The notes beneath the pieces are model-generated. The model was not told the DNA's origin and made no database searches. It saw only the letters and a program-made list of their open reading frames with translations. Below, in pieces: positions 7,865 through 16,435 of a DNA stretch of 64,000 bases. Source of the DNA: Oscillospiraceae bacterium (GTDB lineage Bacteria > Bacillota > Clostridia > Oscillospirales > Acutalibacteraceae); NCBI GenBank assembly GCA_015065765.1, contig SVPP01000001.1:62001-126000 (forward strand). The letters run 5' to 3'. The position numbers and the translations under genes are program-made. Each line of letters opens with the position of its first letter. The stretch's first letter is position 1.

Positions 7865-8461
7865 ATGTTTAATCAGATGGACAAGCCTGTAAAGGGCGAT
7901 ACAATAGCAGTTATTCACACAAATATGGGTGATATTTCAGTAAGACTTTTTGCTGATCTTGTACCCAAAACAGTAGAAAACTTCGTTACTCACGCTAAAA
8001 ATGGTTACTATAACGGAATTATTTTCCACCGCGTAATCAACAACTTTATGATTCAGGGTGGTGACCCTACAGGTACCGGCAGAGGCGGCGAAAGCATCTG
8101 GGGTACAAGCTTCAAGGATGAATTTGCAGTAGATCTTCATAACGTGCGCGGTGCTCTTTCAATGGCAAATGCAGGCCCGAATACTAACGGAAGCCAGTTC
8201 TTTATTGTTCAGTCAAAGGAAATTGATTCAAGATTCCTTTCACAGATGAGAAATATTCCTGATTCCTTCCCTGAAAATATCATTGATGCCTATGCTGAAA
8301 ACGGTGGTACACCCTGGCTCGACTTCAAGCATTCTGTTTTTGGTCAAGTTTTTGAAGGCATGGATGTTGTTGATAAAATTGCAGGTGTAAAAGTTGATAT
8401 GCTCGATAAACCTTTCGAGGATATTGTGATTAATAATATTGATATTTCTATTGCTGAATAA
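7865..8461 (+). CDS. Peptidyl-prolyl cis-trans isomerase, cyclophilin type
   Basis: This 198-residue cytoplasmic cyclophilin catalyses isomerisation of X-Pro bonds during folding. Family motifs are clear: [42 protein letters not shown] (with the catalytic Arg), [32 protein letters not shown] split over residues about 85-115, and [18 protein letters not shown]. An insert of about 35 residues lies between the FFI strand and the [10 protein letters not shown] segment. There is no signal peptide. GGAGG (7853-7857) precedes the ATG. It is the first gene of a seven-gene transcript. Confidence 0.92.
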   Translation: MFNQMDKPVKGDTIAVIHTNMGDISVRLFADLVPKTVENFVTHAKNGYYNGIIFHRVINNFMIQGGDPTGTGRGGESIWGTSFKDEFAVDLHNVRGALSMANAGPNTNGSQFFIVQSKEIDSRFLSQMRNIPDSFPENIIDAYAENGGTPWLDFKHSVFGQVFEGMDVVDKIAGVKVDMLDKPFEDIVINNIDISIAE

Positions 8462-8480
8462 TCAGACAGGAGTTTTTTGA

Positions 8481-9359
8481 ATGACAGTCTCTTTATTATC
8501 CGTTATTGATTCAAAGTTTGATACTTTCTCCAAGGGACAAAAGAAAATTGCTAAGTTTGTTGCTGAACACTATGAGACAGCGGCTTTTATGACTGCTGCC
8601 AAAATGGGTGAGACAGTTAAGGTCAGTGAATCTACTGTTGTACGATTCGCAACTGAACTTGGATATAAGGGTTATCCCGAATTTCAGAAGGATTTGCAGG
8701 ATCTTATCCGTTCAAAGCTTACAGGTGTTCAGCGTATAGATGTTTTTGATGCTCGCACAAAAGGCGAAAATATTGTTGAAAATACAATGAAAAATGACTC
8801 TCAGCTTCTCATGAACACCATGCAGGCTGTTTCAAAAGAACATTTTGATGCAAGTGTCAAAACAATTATGAATGCCAAGAAGATTTACATTCTTGGTGTC
8901 AGAAGTGCCGCATTTCTTGCAGGATTTCTAAGCTATTATTTCAAACTTATATTCGATAATGTTGTGCTCATTAATGTTTCAAGTGATAGCGAGCTTTATG
9001 AAGAGATTTTCAGAATCAATAAGGATGATGTCTGCATCGCAATTTCAATGCCGAGATACTCAGCGCTTACTATCCGTGCTGTACGTTTCATGAAAGACAG
9101 GGGAGTAAATGTTATTGCAATTACAGATAATGTAAATGCACCCATAGCAAGAATGTCTGACTATGTTCTTGAGGCAAAGAGCGGCATGGCATCAATTGTT
9201 GATTCACTTGTTGCACCTCTCAGTTTGTTGAATTCCCTTATTGCTGCAATCACGCTTGAAAAAGGTGCGGAGCTTCGTGAAAATTATGAGGCATTAGAGG
9301 AAATCTGGGATCAGTACGAGGTATATGATAAATTTGAGGAGACTTCAAACAATGGTTGA
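8481..9359 (+). CDS. MurR/RpiR family transcriptional regulator
   Basis: The 292-residue protein has an N-terminal HTH_6 domain (about 1-78; FSKGQKKIAKFV, VSESTVVRFATELGYKGYPEFQKDL) and a C-terminal SIS sugar-isomerase domain (about 110-260; KIYILGVRSAAFLAGFLSYYF, DVCIAISMPRYSALTIRAVRFMK). Family members bind phosphorylated sugars or amino sugars and repress or activate neighbouring metabolic genes. No sugar gene is adjacent here, so the ligand is unknown. It follows the cyclophilin gene by 19 bases with an AGGAG site. Confidence 0.9.
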   Translation: MTVSLLSVIDSKFDTFSKGQKKIAKFVAEHYETAAFMTAAKMGETVKVSESTVVRFATELGYKGYPEFQKDLQDLIRSKLTGVQRIDVFDARTKGENIVENTMKNDSQLLMNTMQAVSKEHFDASVKTIMNAKKIYILGVRSAAFLAGFLSYYFKLIFDNVVLINVSSDSELYEEIFRINKDDVCIAISMPRYSALTIRAVRFMKDRGVNVIAITDNVNAPIARMSDYVLEAKSGMASIVDSLVAPLSLLNSLIAAITLEKGAELRENYEALEEIWDQYEVYDKFEETSNNG

Positions 9360-10590
9360 TGTTTGCATTATCGGCGGTGGTGCAGCAGGTCTTATGGCTG
9401 CAGGTACGGCGGCTGAAAGAGGATTGAAAACAATAATTCTCGAACGAAATGAAAAAGTAGCACGAAAGGTTATGATAACAGGTAAAGGCAGATGCAATGT
9501 TACAAACTACTGCACTCTGCTTGATGACCTGATAAGAAATATTCCCGTTAACGGAAGATTCTTGTTCAGTGCTTTTTCAAAATTTATGCCTGTTGATACA
9601 ATGGATTTTTTTGAGGAAATGGGTGTTCCTCTGAAGGTTGAAAGGGGAAACAGAGTTTTTCCTGAAAGTGATAAAGCCTCAGATATAGTCGATGCTCTCA
9701 GAAGGTATGCACTCAGGTCAGGAGCTGAAATTATCACAGGCAGAGCGGAAGAAATTTTAACATCCGACGGTGCAGTTACCGGAGTAAAAACTTATGACGG
9801 CGACGTAATTGAAGCTAAAAGCGTTATTGTGGCTACAGGTGGTAAATCGTATCCACTTACAGGCTCAACAGGTGACGGATACATTTTAGCTGAGAAAACA
9901 GGACATACTATTGTTGAACAGAAGCCGTCTCTTGTTCCTCTTGAAGTTCATGAGGGCTGGTGCAGCAGCGTGATGGGCCTTTCTCTTCGTAATATTGAAA
10001 TAAGAGTTGAAGATACAGAAAAATACAAATGTGTATATAAAGATTTCGGTGAAATGCTCTTTACACATTTCGGAGTATCAGGACCTGTTATTCTGAGTGC
10101 AAGCTCACATATGAAAGATATTAAAAAGGGAAAATATGAAATTTATATTGACCTGAAACCTGCACTTGATGAGGACAAACTCGACAAAAGAATTCAGCGT
10201 GATTTTCTCGAAAATTCAAATAAGAATTTTATCAACGCCCTTGATGCTCTTCTACCGAAGAAATTAGTTCCCATTATCGTCAAACTCAGCGGAATCAAGC
10301 CTTCTCAGAAGGTGAATCAGATTACAAGAGCAGAAAGAGAAAACCTTGTATATCTGCTTAAAAATCTTAAACTGACAGTAAATGGTTTCAGACCGATTGA
10401 AGAAGCTATTGTTACTTCAGGCGGTGTTTCTGTTAAGGATATCAGTCCTAAAAATATGATGTCTAAGAAAGTAAATAATTTGTTTTTTGCAGGTGAAGTC
10501 ATTGATGTTGATGCTTATACAGGCGGATTTAATCTTCAGATTGCTTTTTCAACAGGACGTCTTGCCGGCAAAAGCGCTTTATCAGAATAG
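9352..10590 (+). CDS. BaiN/RdsA-type (HI0933 family) NAD(P)/FAD-dependent oxidoreductase
   Basis: The protein is a two-domain flavoprotein of about 412 residues. The N-terminal Rossmann motif is VCIIGGGAAGLMAAGTAAERG; the family signature KVMITGKGRCNVTN follows; ATGGKSYPLTGSTGDGY and, near the C-terminus, FFAGEVIDVDAYTGGFNLQIAFSTGRLAG complete the FAD site. Members are widespread in Firmicutes and often annotated as aminoacetone oxidase or BaiN; the substrate of this one is unknown. I place the start at ATG 9352, eight bases inside the end of the regulator gene, because GAGGAG (9336-9341) fits it; an ATG at 9325 has no such site. Confidence 0.9.
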   Translation: MVDVCIIGGGAAGLMAAGTAAERGLKTIILERNEKVARKVMITGKGRCNVTNYCTLLDDLIRNIPVNGRFLFSAFSKFMPVDTMDFFEEMGVPLKVERGNRVFPESDKASDIVDALRRYALRSGAEIITGRAEEILTSDGAVTGVKTYDGDVIEAKSVIVATGGKSYPLTGSTGDGYILAEKTGHTIVEQKPSLVPLEVHEGWCSSVMGLSLRNIEIRVEDTEKYKCVYKDFGEMLFTHFGVSGPVILSASSHMKDIKKGKYEIYIDLKPALDEDKLDKRIQRDFLENSNKNFINALDALLPKKLVPIIVKLSGIKPSQKVNQITRAERENLVYLLKNLKLTVNGFRPIEEAIVTSGGVSVKDISPKNMMSKKVNNLFFAGEVIDVDAYTGGFNLQIAFSTGRLAGKSALSE

Positions 10591-10601
10591 AAAGGATGTA
10601 A

Positions 10602-11276
10602 ATGCCAATGAAACCTATTAATATTGCTATTGACGGACCTGCAGGAGCAGGTAAAAGCACTGTTGCAAAAGGTGTTGCAAAAAAACTCGGTTACATTTAT
10701 GTTGACACAGGTGCTCTTTACAGAGCTATTGGTGTACATGCATTACGAAAAGGAGTTGACACAAAGGATGCTGAAGGTGTTGGTGCTCTCCTTGGTGAAA
10801 TCAAGGTTGAACTTAAGTTTGTTGATGGAGTACAAAAGGTTTTTCTTTGCGGCGAAGACGTTTCTGAAGCCATCAGAACTCCTGATGCTTCCATGGCGGC
10901 TTCAAATGTTTCTGCAATTCCTGCTGTAAGAGCTTTTTTGCTTGATTTGCAGAGAGATATTGCTAGCAAAAACAATTGTCTTATGGACGGCAGAGACATC
11001 GGAACAGTTGTTCTTCCTGATGCTCAGATTAAAATTTTTATGACTGCAGATGTTGAAGAACGAGCAATGAGAAGATATAAGGAACTGCAGGAAAAAGGTA
11101 TCAGTGATACATTTGAGCAGGTTCTCAGTGAAATGAAGGAACGTGATTTCCAGGATTCAAACCGTCCTATCGCACCGTTAAAACCTGCTGAAGATTCAAT
11201 CATTTTTGATTCAACAGGTCATACACTTCAGCAGTCTATTGACGAAATTTCAGCTTTAATAGGAGAAAAAATATGA
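10602..11276 (+). CDS. cmk: Cytidylate kinase
   Basis: Phosphorylates CMP and dCMP with ATP. The 224-residue protein shows the P-loop IDGPAGAGKSTVAK at the N-terminus, YVDTGALYRAIG, the ASNVSAIPAVRAFLLDLQR segment, MDGRDIGTVVLPDA and the lid FQDSNRPIAPLKPAEDSI. AAAGGA (10591-10596) precedes the ATG at 10602; ATG 10608 is an alternative. It overlaps plsC by four bases (ATGA). The order cmk-plsC-ispH-rpsA is a common clostridial arrangement. Confidence 0.96.
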   Translation: MPMKPINIAIDGPAGAGKSTVAKGVAKKLGYIYVDTGALYRAIGVHALRKGVDTKDAEGVGALLGEIKVELKFVDGVQKVFLCGEDVSEAIRTPDASMAASNVSAIPAVRAFLLDLQRDIASKNNCLMDGRDIGTVVLPDAQIKIFMTADVEERAMRRYKELQEKGISDTFEQVLSEMKERDFQDSNRPIAPLKPAEDSIIFDSTGHTLQQSIDEISALIGEKI

Positions 11277-11914
11277 CAGACCATTTTGATTATTCTAAAA
11301 TTAAAAATTATAAGATGTACAACATCGCTGTACCGATTGCAAAATTTATTATGTCGCTGAAATATAAGCTGAAATATGAAGGTAAGGAAAATCTCCCGAA
11401 AACGGGAGCTTACATAGTTTCAGCAAATCATCTGACATCATTTGATCCTGTTTTGCTTGCTATGAACAGTGGCAGAGTTATTCACTTTATGGCTAAGTAT
11501 GAAACTTTTGAAAAGCCCTTTACAAGATTTTTCCTGACACATTTTAACTCTTTCCCTGTTAAAAGAGGTTCTTCTGACAAATCTTCTATTGAATATGCTA
11601 TAAAGCTTATAAAACACGGAGAAGTTATCGGTATTTTCCCCGAAGGAACAAGAAACAAAGAGGGTGGCGAACCTCAGAAGGCAAAATCAGGTGTAGCTCT
11701 CATTGCGAAGGCAACAAATGCAGATGTTGTGCCTTGCTCTATTCACATAGGTGAGAAAAAAGGATTCAGAAGACCTGCAACAATCAGATATGGTAAGCTT
11801 ATAAAGTTTGAGGATCTCGGTTTTTCTGAGGAAGGACGTTCTACTGCTGAAATCAGAAACGCTTCAAGAATTATTTTTGACGAAACAGTTGCTCTTTGGA
11901 GGAAAGGACTTTGA
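11273..11914 (+). CDS. plsC: 1-acyl-sn-glycerol-3-phosphate acyltransferase
   Basis: The 213-residue membrane-associated acyltransferase makes phosphatidic acid. It has the HX4D motif (NHLTSFD, about residues 56-62), the acceptor-binding motif GIFPEGTRN and a V/P-rich C-terminal block (VVPCSIHIG). The start codon overlaps the cmk stop and its own stop overlaps the ispH start, so the three genes are translationally coupled. Confidence 0.93.
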   Translation: MTDHFDYSKIKNYKMYNIAVPIAKFIMSLKYKLKYEGKENLPKTGAYIVSANHLTSFDPVLLAMNSGRVIHFMAKYETFEKPFTRFFLTHFNSFPVKRGSSDKSSIEYAIKLIKHGEVIGIFPEGTRNKEGGEPQKAKSGVALIAKATNADVVPCSIHIGEKKGFRRPATIRYGKLIKFEDLGFSEEGRSTAEIRNASRIIFDETVALWRKGL

Positions 11915-12762
11915 AAGAAGTAATACTGGCCAAATCTGCAGGTTTCTGTTTTGGTGTAAACAGGGCAGTTGAGTTAGCTTATAAACTTCTTGATAACGGA
12001 GAAAAGGTTTCAACATTAGGTCCTATCATTCATAACATCCAGGTGATTTCCGACATGGCTTCAAAGGGTGCATCAATAATTGAAAATCCGTCAGATGCTG
12101 ACAGTGACAGCACAATTATTATCAGAACTCACGGTATACCATGTTCTTTGTTGAAAGATATCGAATTATCTGGATGTAAATTTCTTGATGCCACATGTCC
12201 TTTTGTTAAGAAAATTCATAAAATTGTTTCCGAAAATTCTTCCCATGATGTTCCTGTTTTGATTGCCGGAGACTCAAATCATCCTGAAGTAATTGGCATA
12301 AAAAGCTATTCAAAGGGTGAAACGTTCATCTTCAAAAACAATGATGAGTTGACTACACTGCTTAAAAATAACGAAAAATTATGCGAAAAAAGAATAATAA
12401 TTGTCGCTCAGACAACTTTTTCTGCAAAAGAGTGGAAAATTTGTAAAAAAAATATTAATTACCTATGTACAAATGCAAAAATATTTGATACAATATGTAG
12501 TGCGACGCATGAAAGACAAAGTGAAGCGGTTACTCTTTCTCTTGAATGCGATGCTATGCTGATTGTCGGAGGACGACACAGTTCAAACACTCAGAAGCTG
12601 AAAAGCACTTGTGAGGTAAATTGTCCGACTTACCTTATTGAAACTGCTGAAGAGCTCGAAGTTATTGACCTGTCATCATTTGATAAAATCGGCATAACTG
12701 CAGGGGCCTCGACTCCTGCTTCAATAATAAAGGAGGTACATAATTATGTCCGAAATTGTTAA
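11911..12762 (+). CDS. ispH: 4-hydroxy-3-methylbut-2-enyl diphosphate reductase
   Basis: Last enzyme of the MEP isoprenoid pathway, giving IPP and DMAPP. The three Fe-S cluster ligands are visible: Cys13 (SAGFCFGV), Cys96 (DATCPFV) and Cys196 (TICSATHERQ), with conserved His residues in IIHNIQV, RTHGI and SNHPEVIG. I choose TTG 11911 because GGAGG (11898-11902) sits eight bases upstream; a TTG at 11896 would lie inside that site. In many Clostridia IspH is fused to ribosomal protein S1; here they are separate overlapping genes in different frames. Confidence 0.95.
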   Translation: MKEVILAKSAGFCFGVNRAVELAYKLLDNGEKVSTLGPIIHNIQVISDMASKGASIIENPSDADSDSTIIIRTHGIPCSLLKDIELSGCKFLDATCPFVKKIHKIVSENSSHDVPVLIAGDSNHPEVIGIKSYSKGETFIFKNNDELTTLLKNNEKLCEKRIIIVAQTTFSAKEWKICKKNINYLCTNAKIFDTICSATHERQSEAVTLSLECDAMLIVGGRHSSNTQKLKSTCEVNCPTYLIETAEELEVIDLSSFDKIGITAGASTPASIIKEVHNYVRNC

Positions 12763-13984
12763 CGAACCGATTGAAATTGAAGCAAAGGTAGATACCGGTG
12801 CTGAACAGGAGGTGACCACTGTCGAGGCTGCGAGAGAAATAACCGATGATATGGATTTCACAGAAGCTCTTGAAGTTTCACTTGCAAATATGAACTCTGA
12901 TCAGAGAGTTATCGGCGTAGTCATGGGTATCACACCCACTGAAATTCAGGTTGATATCGGCAGAAAACATGCAGGTTTCGTTCCTATGAGCGAATACAGC
13001 AACGATCCTACTGCTGATGCTTCAAAAGAAGTTAAGATTGGTGACGAGTTTGAACTTATCATCATGAAAACTAATGACGCTGAAGGTACAGTAATGCTTT
13101 CCAAGAAGAGAGCTGACGCTGGCAGACTTTGGGGTGAATTCGTTAAGGCTGCAGAGGCTGAAGATGCTGTTTTTGAGGGTGTCGTTACAGAACTTGTACG
13201 CGGCGGTATCCGTGTTCTCACAAACGGTGTTAAAGTATTTGTTCCTGCATCACTTACAGGTGTTCCCAAGGGACAGCCTCTTGATGACCTTCTCAGAACA
13301 ACAGTTAAGTTCAAGGTTATCGAAGTTGATGACAAGCGTAAACGCGCTGTAGGTTCAATCCGCACTGTTCTTCGTGAAGAAAGAAAAGAAATCATTTCAC
13401 AGTTCTGGGCTCAGCTCGCAGCAGAACAGGAGTACACTGGTACTGTTAAAACTCTTACAAACTATGGCGCATTTGTTGAACTTGCTCCCGGAGTTGAAGG
13501 TATGGTACATATTTCCGAGCTTTCATGGAAACGTATCAAGCATCCTTCAGATGTTGTAAAAGTTGGCGATACAATTAAAGTATTCGTTAAAGAAGCTGAC
13601 GCAGAGAAGAAGAGAATTTCTCTCGGCTTCAAACGTGCTGAAGACAATCCGTGGGAAATCCTTAAGAGAGATTATCCTGTTGGTTCAGTAGTAGATGCAA
13701 AGATCGTTGGCATGACAACATTCGGTGCTTTTGCTCAGGTTATCCCCGGTGTTGAAGGTCTTATCCACATTTCACAGATTGCAAACAAACATGTTGCAAA
13801 GCCTCAGGATGAGCTTTCAATCGGCGAAGAAGTTAAGGTTAAGATTACAGCTATTGATTTTGAAAAGAATCGCGTAAGCCTTTCTATCCGCGAACTTCTT
13901 GAACCCGAAGTAAAAGAAGAAGCAGCTGAGGAAGTTGCTGAAGAAGCAGTTGAAGAGACTGTTGAAGCAACAGACGCTGAATAA
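12746..13984 (+). CDS. rpsA: 30S ribosomal protein S1-like protein
   Basis: The 412-residue protein has four S1 RNA-binding repeats, roughly residues 55-130, 145-205, 225-300 and 310-385 (for example VIGVVMGITPTEIQVDIG, GTVKTLTNYGAFVELAPGVEGMVHISELSW and AKIVGMTTFGAFAQVIPGVEGLIHISQ). N-terminal and C-terminal tails are acidic and Glu/Ala-rich. Members help mRNA binding on the ribosome, though their role in Firmicutes is less essential than in E. coli. The ATG lies 17 bases inside the end of ispH with AAGGAGG at 12730-12736. A strong terminator follows. Confidence 0.93.
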   Translation: MSEIVNEPIEIEAKVDTGAEQEVTTVEAAREITDDMDFTEALEVSLANMNSDQRVIGVVMGITPTEIQVDIGRKHAGFVPMSEYSNDPTADASKEVKIGDEFELIIMKTNDAEGTVMLSKKRADAGRLWGEFVKAAEAEDAVFEGVVTELVRGGIRVLTNGVKVFVPASLTGVPKGQPLDDLLRTTVKFKVIEVDDKRKRAVGSIRTVLREERKEIISQFWAQLAAEQEYTGTVKTLTNYGAFVELAPGVEGMVHISELSWKRIKHPSDVVKVGDTIKVFVKEADAEKKRISLGFKRAEDNPWEILKRDYPVGSVVDAKIVGMTTFGAFAQVIPGVEGLIHISQIANKHVAKPQDELSIGEEVKVKITAIDFEKNRVSLSIRELLEPEVKEEAAEEVAEEAVEETVEATDAE

Positions 13985-13999
13985 TTTATAATCAAAAAA

Positions 14000-14035
14000 C
14001 CGTGGAGCAGGATTTCCTGTTCCACGGCATTTTTT
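14000..14035. terminator. Terminator between convergent rpsA and nfo
   Basis: A 13-bp stem (14000-14012 with 14015-14027, one G-T pair) is followed by CATTTTTTATT on the plus strand. The A-rich stretch before the left arm supplies T residues for transcription from the minus strand, so it probably serves both genes. Confidence 0.9.
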
Positions 14036-14867
14036 ATTCAGTATAATTTTCTTTGAGAAAAGCGATTTCTCTTCCGTAACCCGGTACATCATTGGGGGTT
14101 TCAAGGAAGAAGGGGAGATGTTTCAATTTTGGATGGTTTATTATTCTGATTATTGCATCGTTTCCAAGATGTCCCTCTCCGATTTTAGCATGTCGATCCT
14201 TGTGGCTTTCGTATCCGTGCAGACTGTCATTCAGATGAATGGCTTTTAGTCTGTGTAAGCCTATGACAGAATCAAATTCGTCAAGAACACCATCTAAATC
14301 ATTTACAATATCATAACCGCCATCGAAAACATGACAGGTATCCAGGCATACACCCAGTTTGTCATTTAATTCAACCTTGTCAATGATGGCTCTGATTTCT
14401 TCAAAGCTTCTTCCGACTTCACTGCCTTTTCCTGCCATAGTTTCAAGGAGAACTGTAGTGGTCATGTCTTCAAAGAGAACTTTGTTGAGCGTTTCTGCGA
14501 TAAGCTCAATGCCTTTCTCCGAACCTTGTCCCACATGACTTCCGGGATGAAAATTGTAAAGATTATTCGGTGTATATTCAAGCCTTTTTAAATCATCAGC
14601 AAAAACTTCAAGAGCGAATTCTCTTGTTCTTTCTGTTTCTGAACATGCATTTAAAGTGTAAGGTGCATGTGCGAGAATCTGTGCAAAATAGTTTTCTTTT
14701 GCAAGCTTGTTGAATTCCTCAACATCTTTTTCATCAATTGCTTTAGCTTTTCCGCCTCTCGGGTTTCTTGTGAAGAACTGAAAAGTGTTAGCACCGATGC
14801 TGATTGCTTCGTTAAGCATATGAACATAGCCTGAGGAAGCAGAAAGGTGACAACCGATTTTAAACAT
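14034..14867 (-). CDS. nfo: Endonuclease IV (AP endonuclease)
   Basis: Zinc-dependent apurinic/apyrimidinic endonuclease of base excision repair. Metal-binding signatures are present: [52 protein letters not shown] and [14 protein letters not shown]. The protein has about 277 residues from ATG 14867, chosen because an AGAGG lies nine bases upstream; a TTG at 14876 would abut that site. It is downstream of pncB on the same strand. Confidence 0.95.
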   Translation of the reverse strand: MFKIGCHLSASSGYVHMLNEAISIGANTFQFFTRNPRGGKAKAIDEKDVEEFNKLAKENYFAQILAHAPYTLNACSETERTREFALEVFADDLKRLEYTPNNLYNFHPGSHVGQGSEKGIELIAETLNKVLFEDMTTTVLLETMAGKGSEVGRSFEEIRAIIDKVELNDKLGVCLDTCHVFDGGYDIVNDLDGVLDEFDSVIGLHRLKAIHLNDSLHGYESHKDRHAKIGEGHLGNDAIIRIINHPKLKHLPFFLETPNDVPGYGREIAFLKENYTE

Positions 14868-14872
14868 ATAAA

Positions 14873-16324
14873 TCAACCTCTTTTATGACTTTCAAGAAGC
14901 CTGTTTTTCTCTTCCCAGAGCTTCTGTGAAAGGTCAACATAATAATTATGCGGATTTTCAAAACGTTTTACTTCATCCCAGAGTGTATCTATTTGTGCAG
15001 CGCAATAGTCTCTTACTTCGCGTAAATCTCTCTCTTTCCCGATAAACTTACCGTTTTCAAATATTTTTTCTTTAAGAGGAACGGAAGTGAAGTTTTCAAT
15101 TGTTTTGCGCTTCCATGTGTGCTCGGGATCAAAGAGCTCGTAAGGCTTATCGTCATCAATTGTTTCATCAGCGAGAGTGATGAGGTCAGCCATAGCTTTG
15201 CCAGTCTCATTATCATAAAGTCTGTAAACATTTTTGAATCCCGGTGTTGTGATTTTCGCAACGTTTTCACTGATTTTGATTTTCGGAATAATCTCACCAT
15301 CATTGTTTTCAACTGCAACGAGCTTATAAACACCGCCGAATACAGGTGTAGAAGATGCAGTAATAAGTCTTTCGCCAACACCGAAAGAATCAACTTTAGC
15401 ACCTTGTAAGAGCATGTCACGGATGATATATTCATCAAGAGAGTTTGAAGCTACAATTTTGCAATCTTCAAAGCCTGCTTCATCAAGAAGCTTTCTTGCT
15501 TTCTTTGAAAGATAAGTTATGTCACCGCTGTCAATTCTTACACCCTTCGGTCTGAATCCTCTGGGGAGAACCTCTTTTTTGAAAGCTTCAATTGCATTGG
15601 GAATACCTGAGTGGATTACGTTGTAGGTGTCGATAAGAAGAGTACAGTTGTCGGGATATTCTCTCGCATATGCACAGAACGCTTCAAGCTCAGTATCAAA
15701 CATCTGAATCCAGCTGTGTGCCATTGTGCCGAGAGCTGGAACGCCATAAAGACTGTCGGAAATTGTACATGCAGTGCCAGCACAACCACCTATGTAAGCG
15801 GCTCTTGCACCGAGAATCGCACCGTCAAAGCCTTGTGCACGACGAGAACCGAATTCCATAACAGCTCTGCCTTCTGAAGCTCTGACGATTCTGTTTGCTT
15901 TTGTAGCAATTAGGCTCTGGTGGTTAATTGAAAGAAGAATCATCGTTTCCACAAACTGCGCCTGAATAACGGGTCCTTTAACTGTAACAATAGGTTCGCC
16001 GGGGAAAATCGGTGTACCTTCTCTTATAGTCCAGACATCGCATTTGAATTCAAAATTTCTGAGATAGTCAAGAAATTCCTCTCCGAATCCTTTGGTTCTC
16101 AGATAGCTGATATCATCTTCTGTGAACTTAAGGTTTTTCAGATATTCAACCATCTGCTCAACGCCGGCCATAATTGCAAAACCGCCGTTGTCAGGAACTT
16201 TTCGGAAAAACATATCAAAGTATGCAGTTTTGTCTCCGATGCCGTTTTTGAAATATCCGTTTGCCATTGTCAATTCATAGAAATCAAAAAGCATCGTTAA
16301 ATTTCTGTTGTCTCTGGTGTTCAT
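14873..16324 (-). CDS. pncB: Nicotinate phosphoribosyltransferase
   Basis: NAD salvage enzyme joining nicotinate to PRPP with ATP. The 483-residue protein shows the family segments [24 protein letters not shown]-like [14 protein letters not shown], the region GTMAHSW with the phosphorylated/catalytic His, LIDTYNV and VRIDSGDI. It is transcribed from its own promoter at 16359-16386 and is followed by nfo. Confidence 0.94.
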   Translation of the reverse strand: MNTRDNRNLTMLFDFYELTMANGYFKNGIGDKTAYFDMFFRKVPDNGGFAIMAGVEQMVEYLKNLKFTEDDISYLRTKGFGEEFLDYLRNFEFKCDVWTIREGTPIFPGEPIVTVKGPVIQAQFVETMILLSINHQSLIATKANRIVRASEGRAVMEFGSRRAQGFDGAILGARAAYIGGCAGTACTISDSLYGVPALGTMAHSWIQMFDTELEAFCAYAREYPDNCTLLIDTYNVIHSGIPNAIEAFKKEVLPRGFRPKGVRIDSGDITYLSKKARKLLDEAGFEDCKIVASNSLDEYIIRDMLLQGAKVDSFGVGERLITASSTPVFGGVYKLVAVENNDGEIIPKIKISENVAKITTPGFKNVYRLYDNETGKAMADLITLADETIDDDKPYELFDPEHTWKRKTIENFTSVPLKEKIFENGKFIGKERDLREVRDYCAAQIDTLWDEVKRFENPHNYYVDLSQKLWEEKNRLLESHKRG

Positions 16325-16358
16325 ATGCCTCAGAACCTTTCAAAAAATTTATGATATT

Positions 16359-16386
16359 ATTATACACCTTTTTGTGTATTTTTCAA
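16359..16386 (-). promoter_or_regulatory. Sigma-A type promoter of pncB
   Basis: On the minus strand TTGAAA (16386-16381) and TATAAT (16364-16359) are 16 bases apart, about 35 bases upstream of the pncB start. Confidence 0.75.
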
Positions 16387-16396
16387 CATCTGTATG

Positions 16397-16431
16397 CAAA
16401 AAACGGATACATCATCTGACATATCCGTTTT
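16397..16431 (-). terminator. Terminator of the Na/Pi transporter gene
   Basis: AAAACGGATA (16400-16409) pairs with TATCCGTTTT (16422-16431) around a 12-base loop. Read from the minus strand the stem is followed by a T run; it lies just past the transporter stop codon at 16436. Confidence 0.85.
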
Positions 16432-16435
16432 GTCT

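Noticed and set aside
12946-13395. 149-aa minus-strand ORF across rpsA
   Set aside because: It mirrors the S1 repeats on the opposite strand, has no start signal and no recognisable domain.
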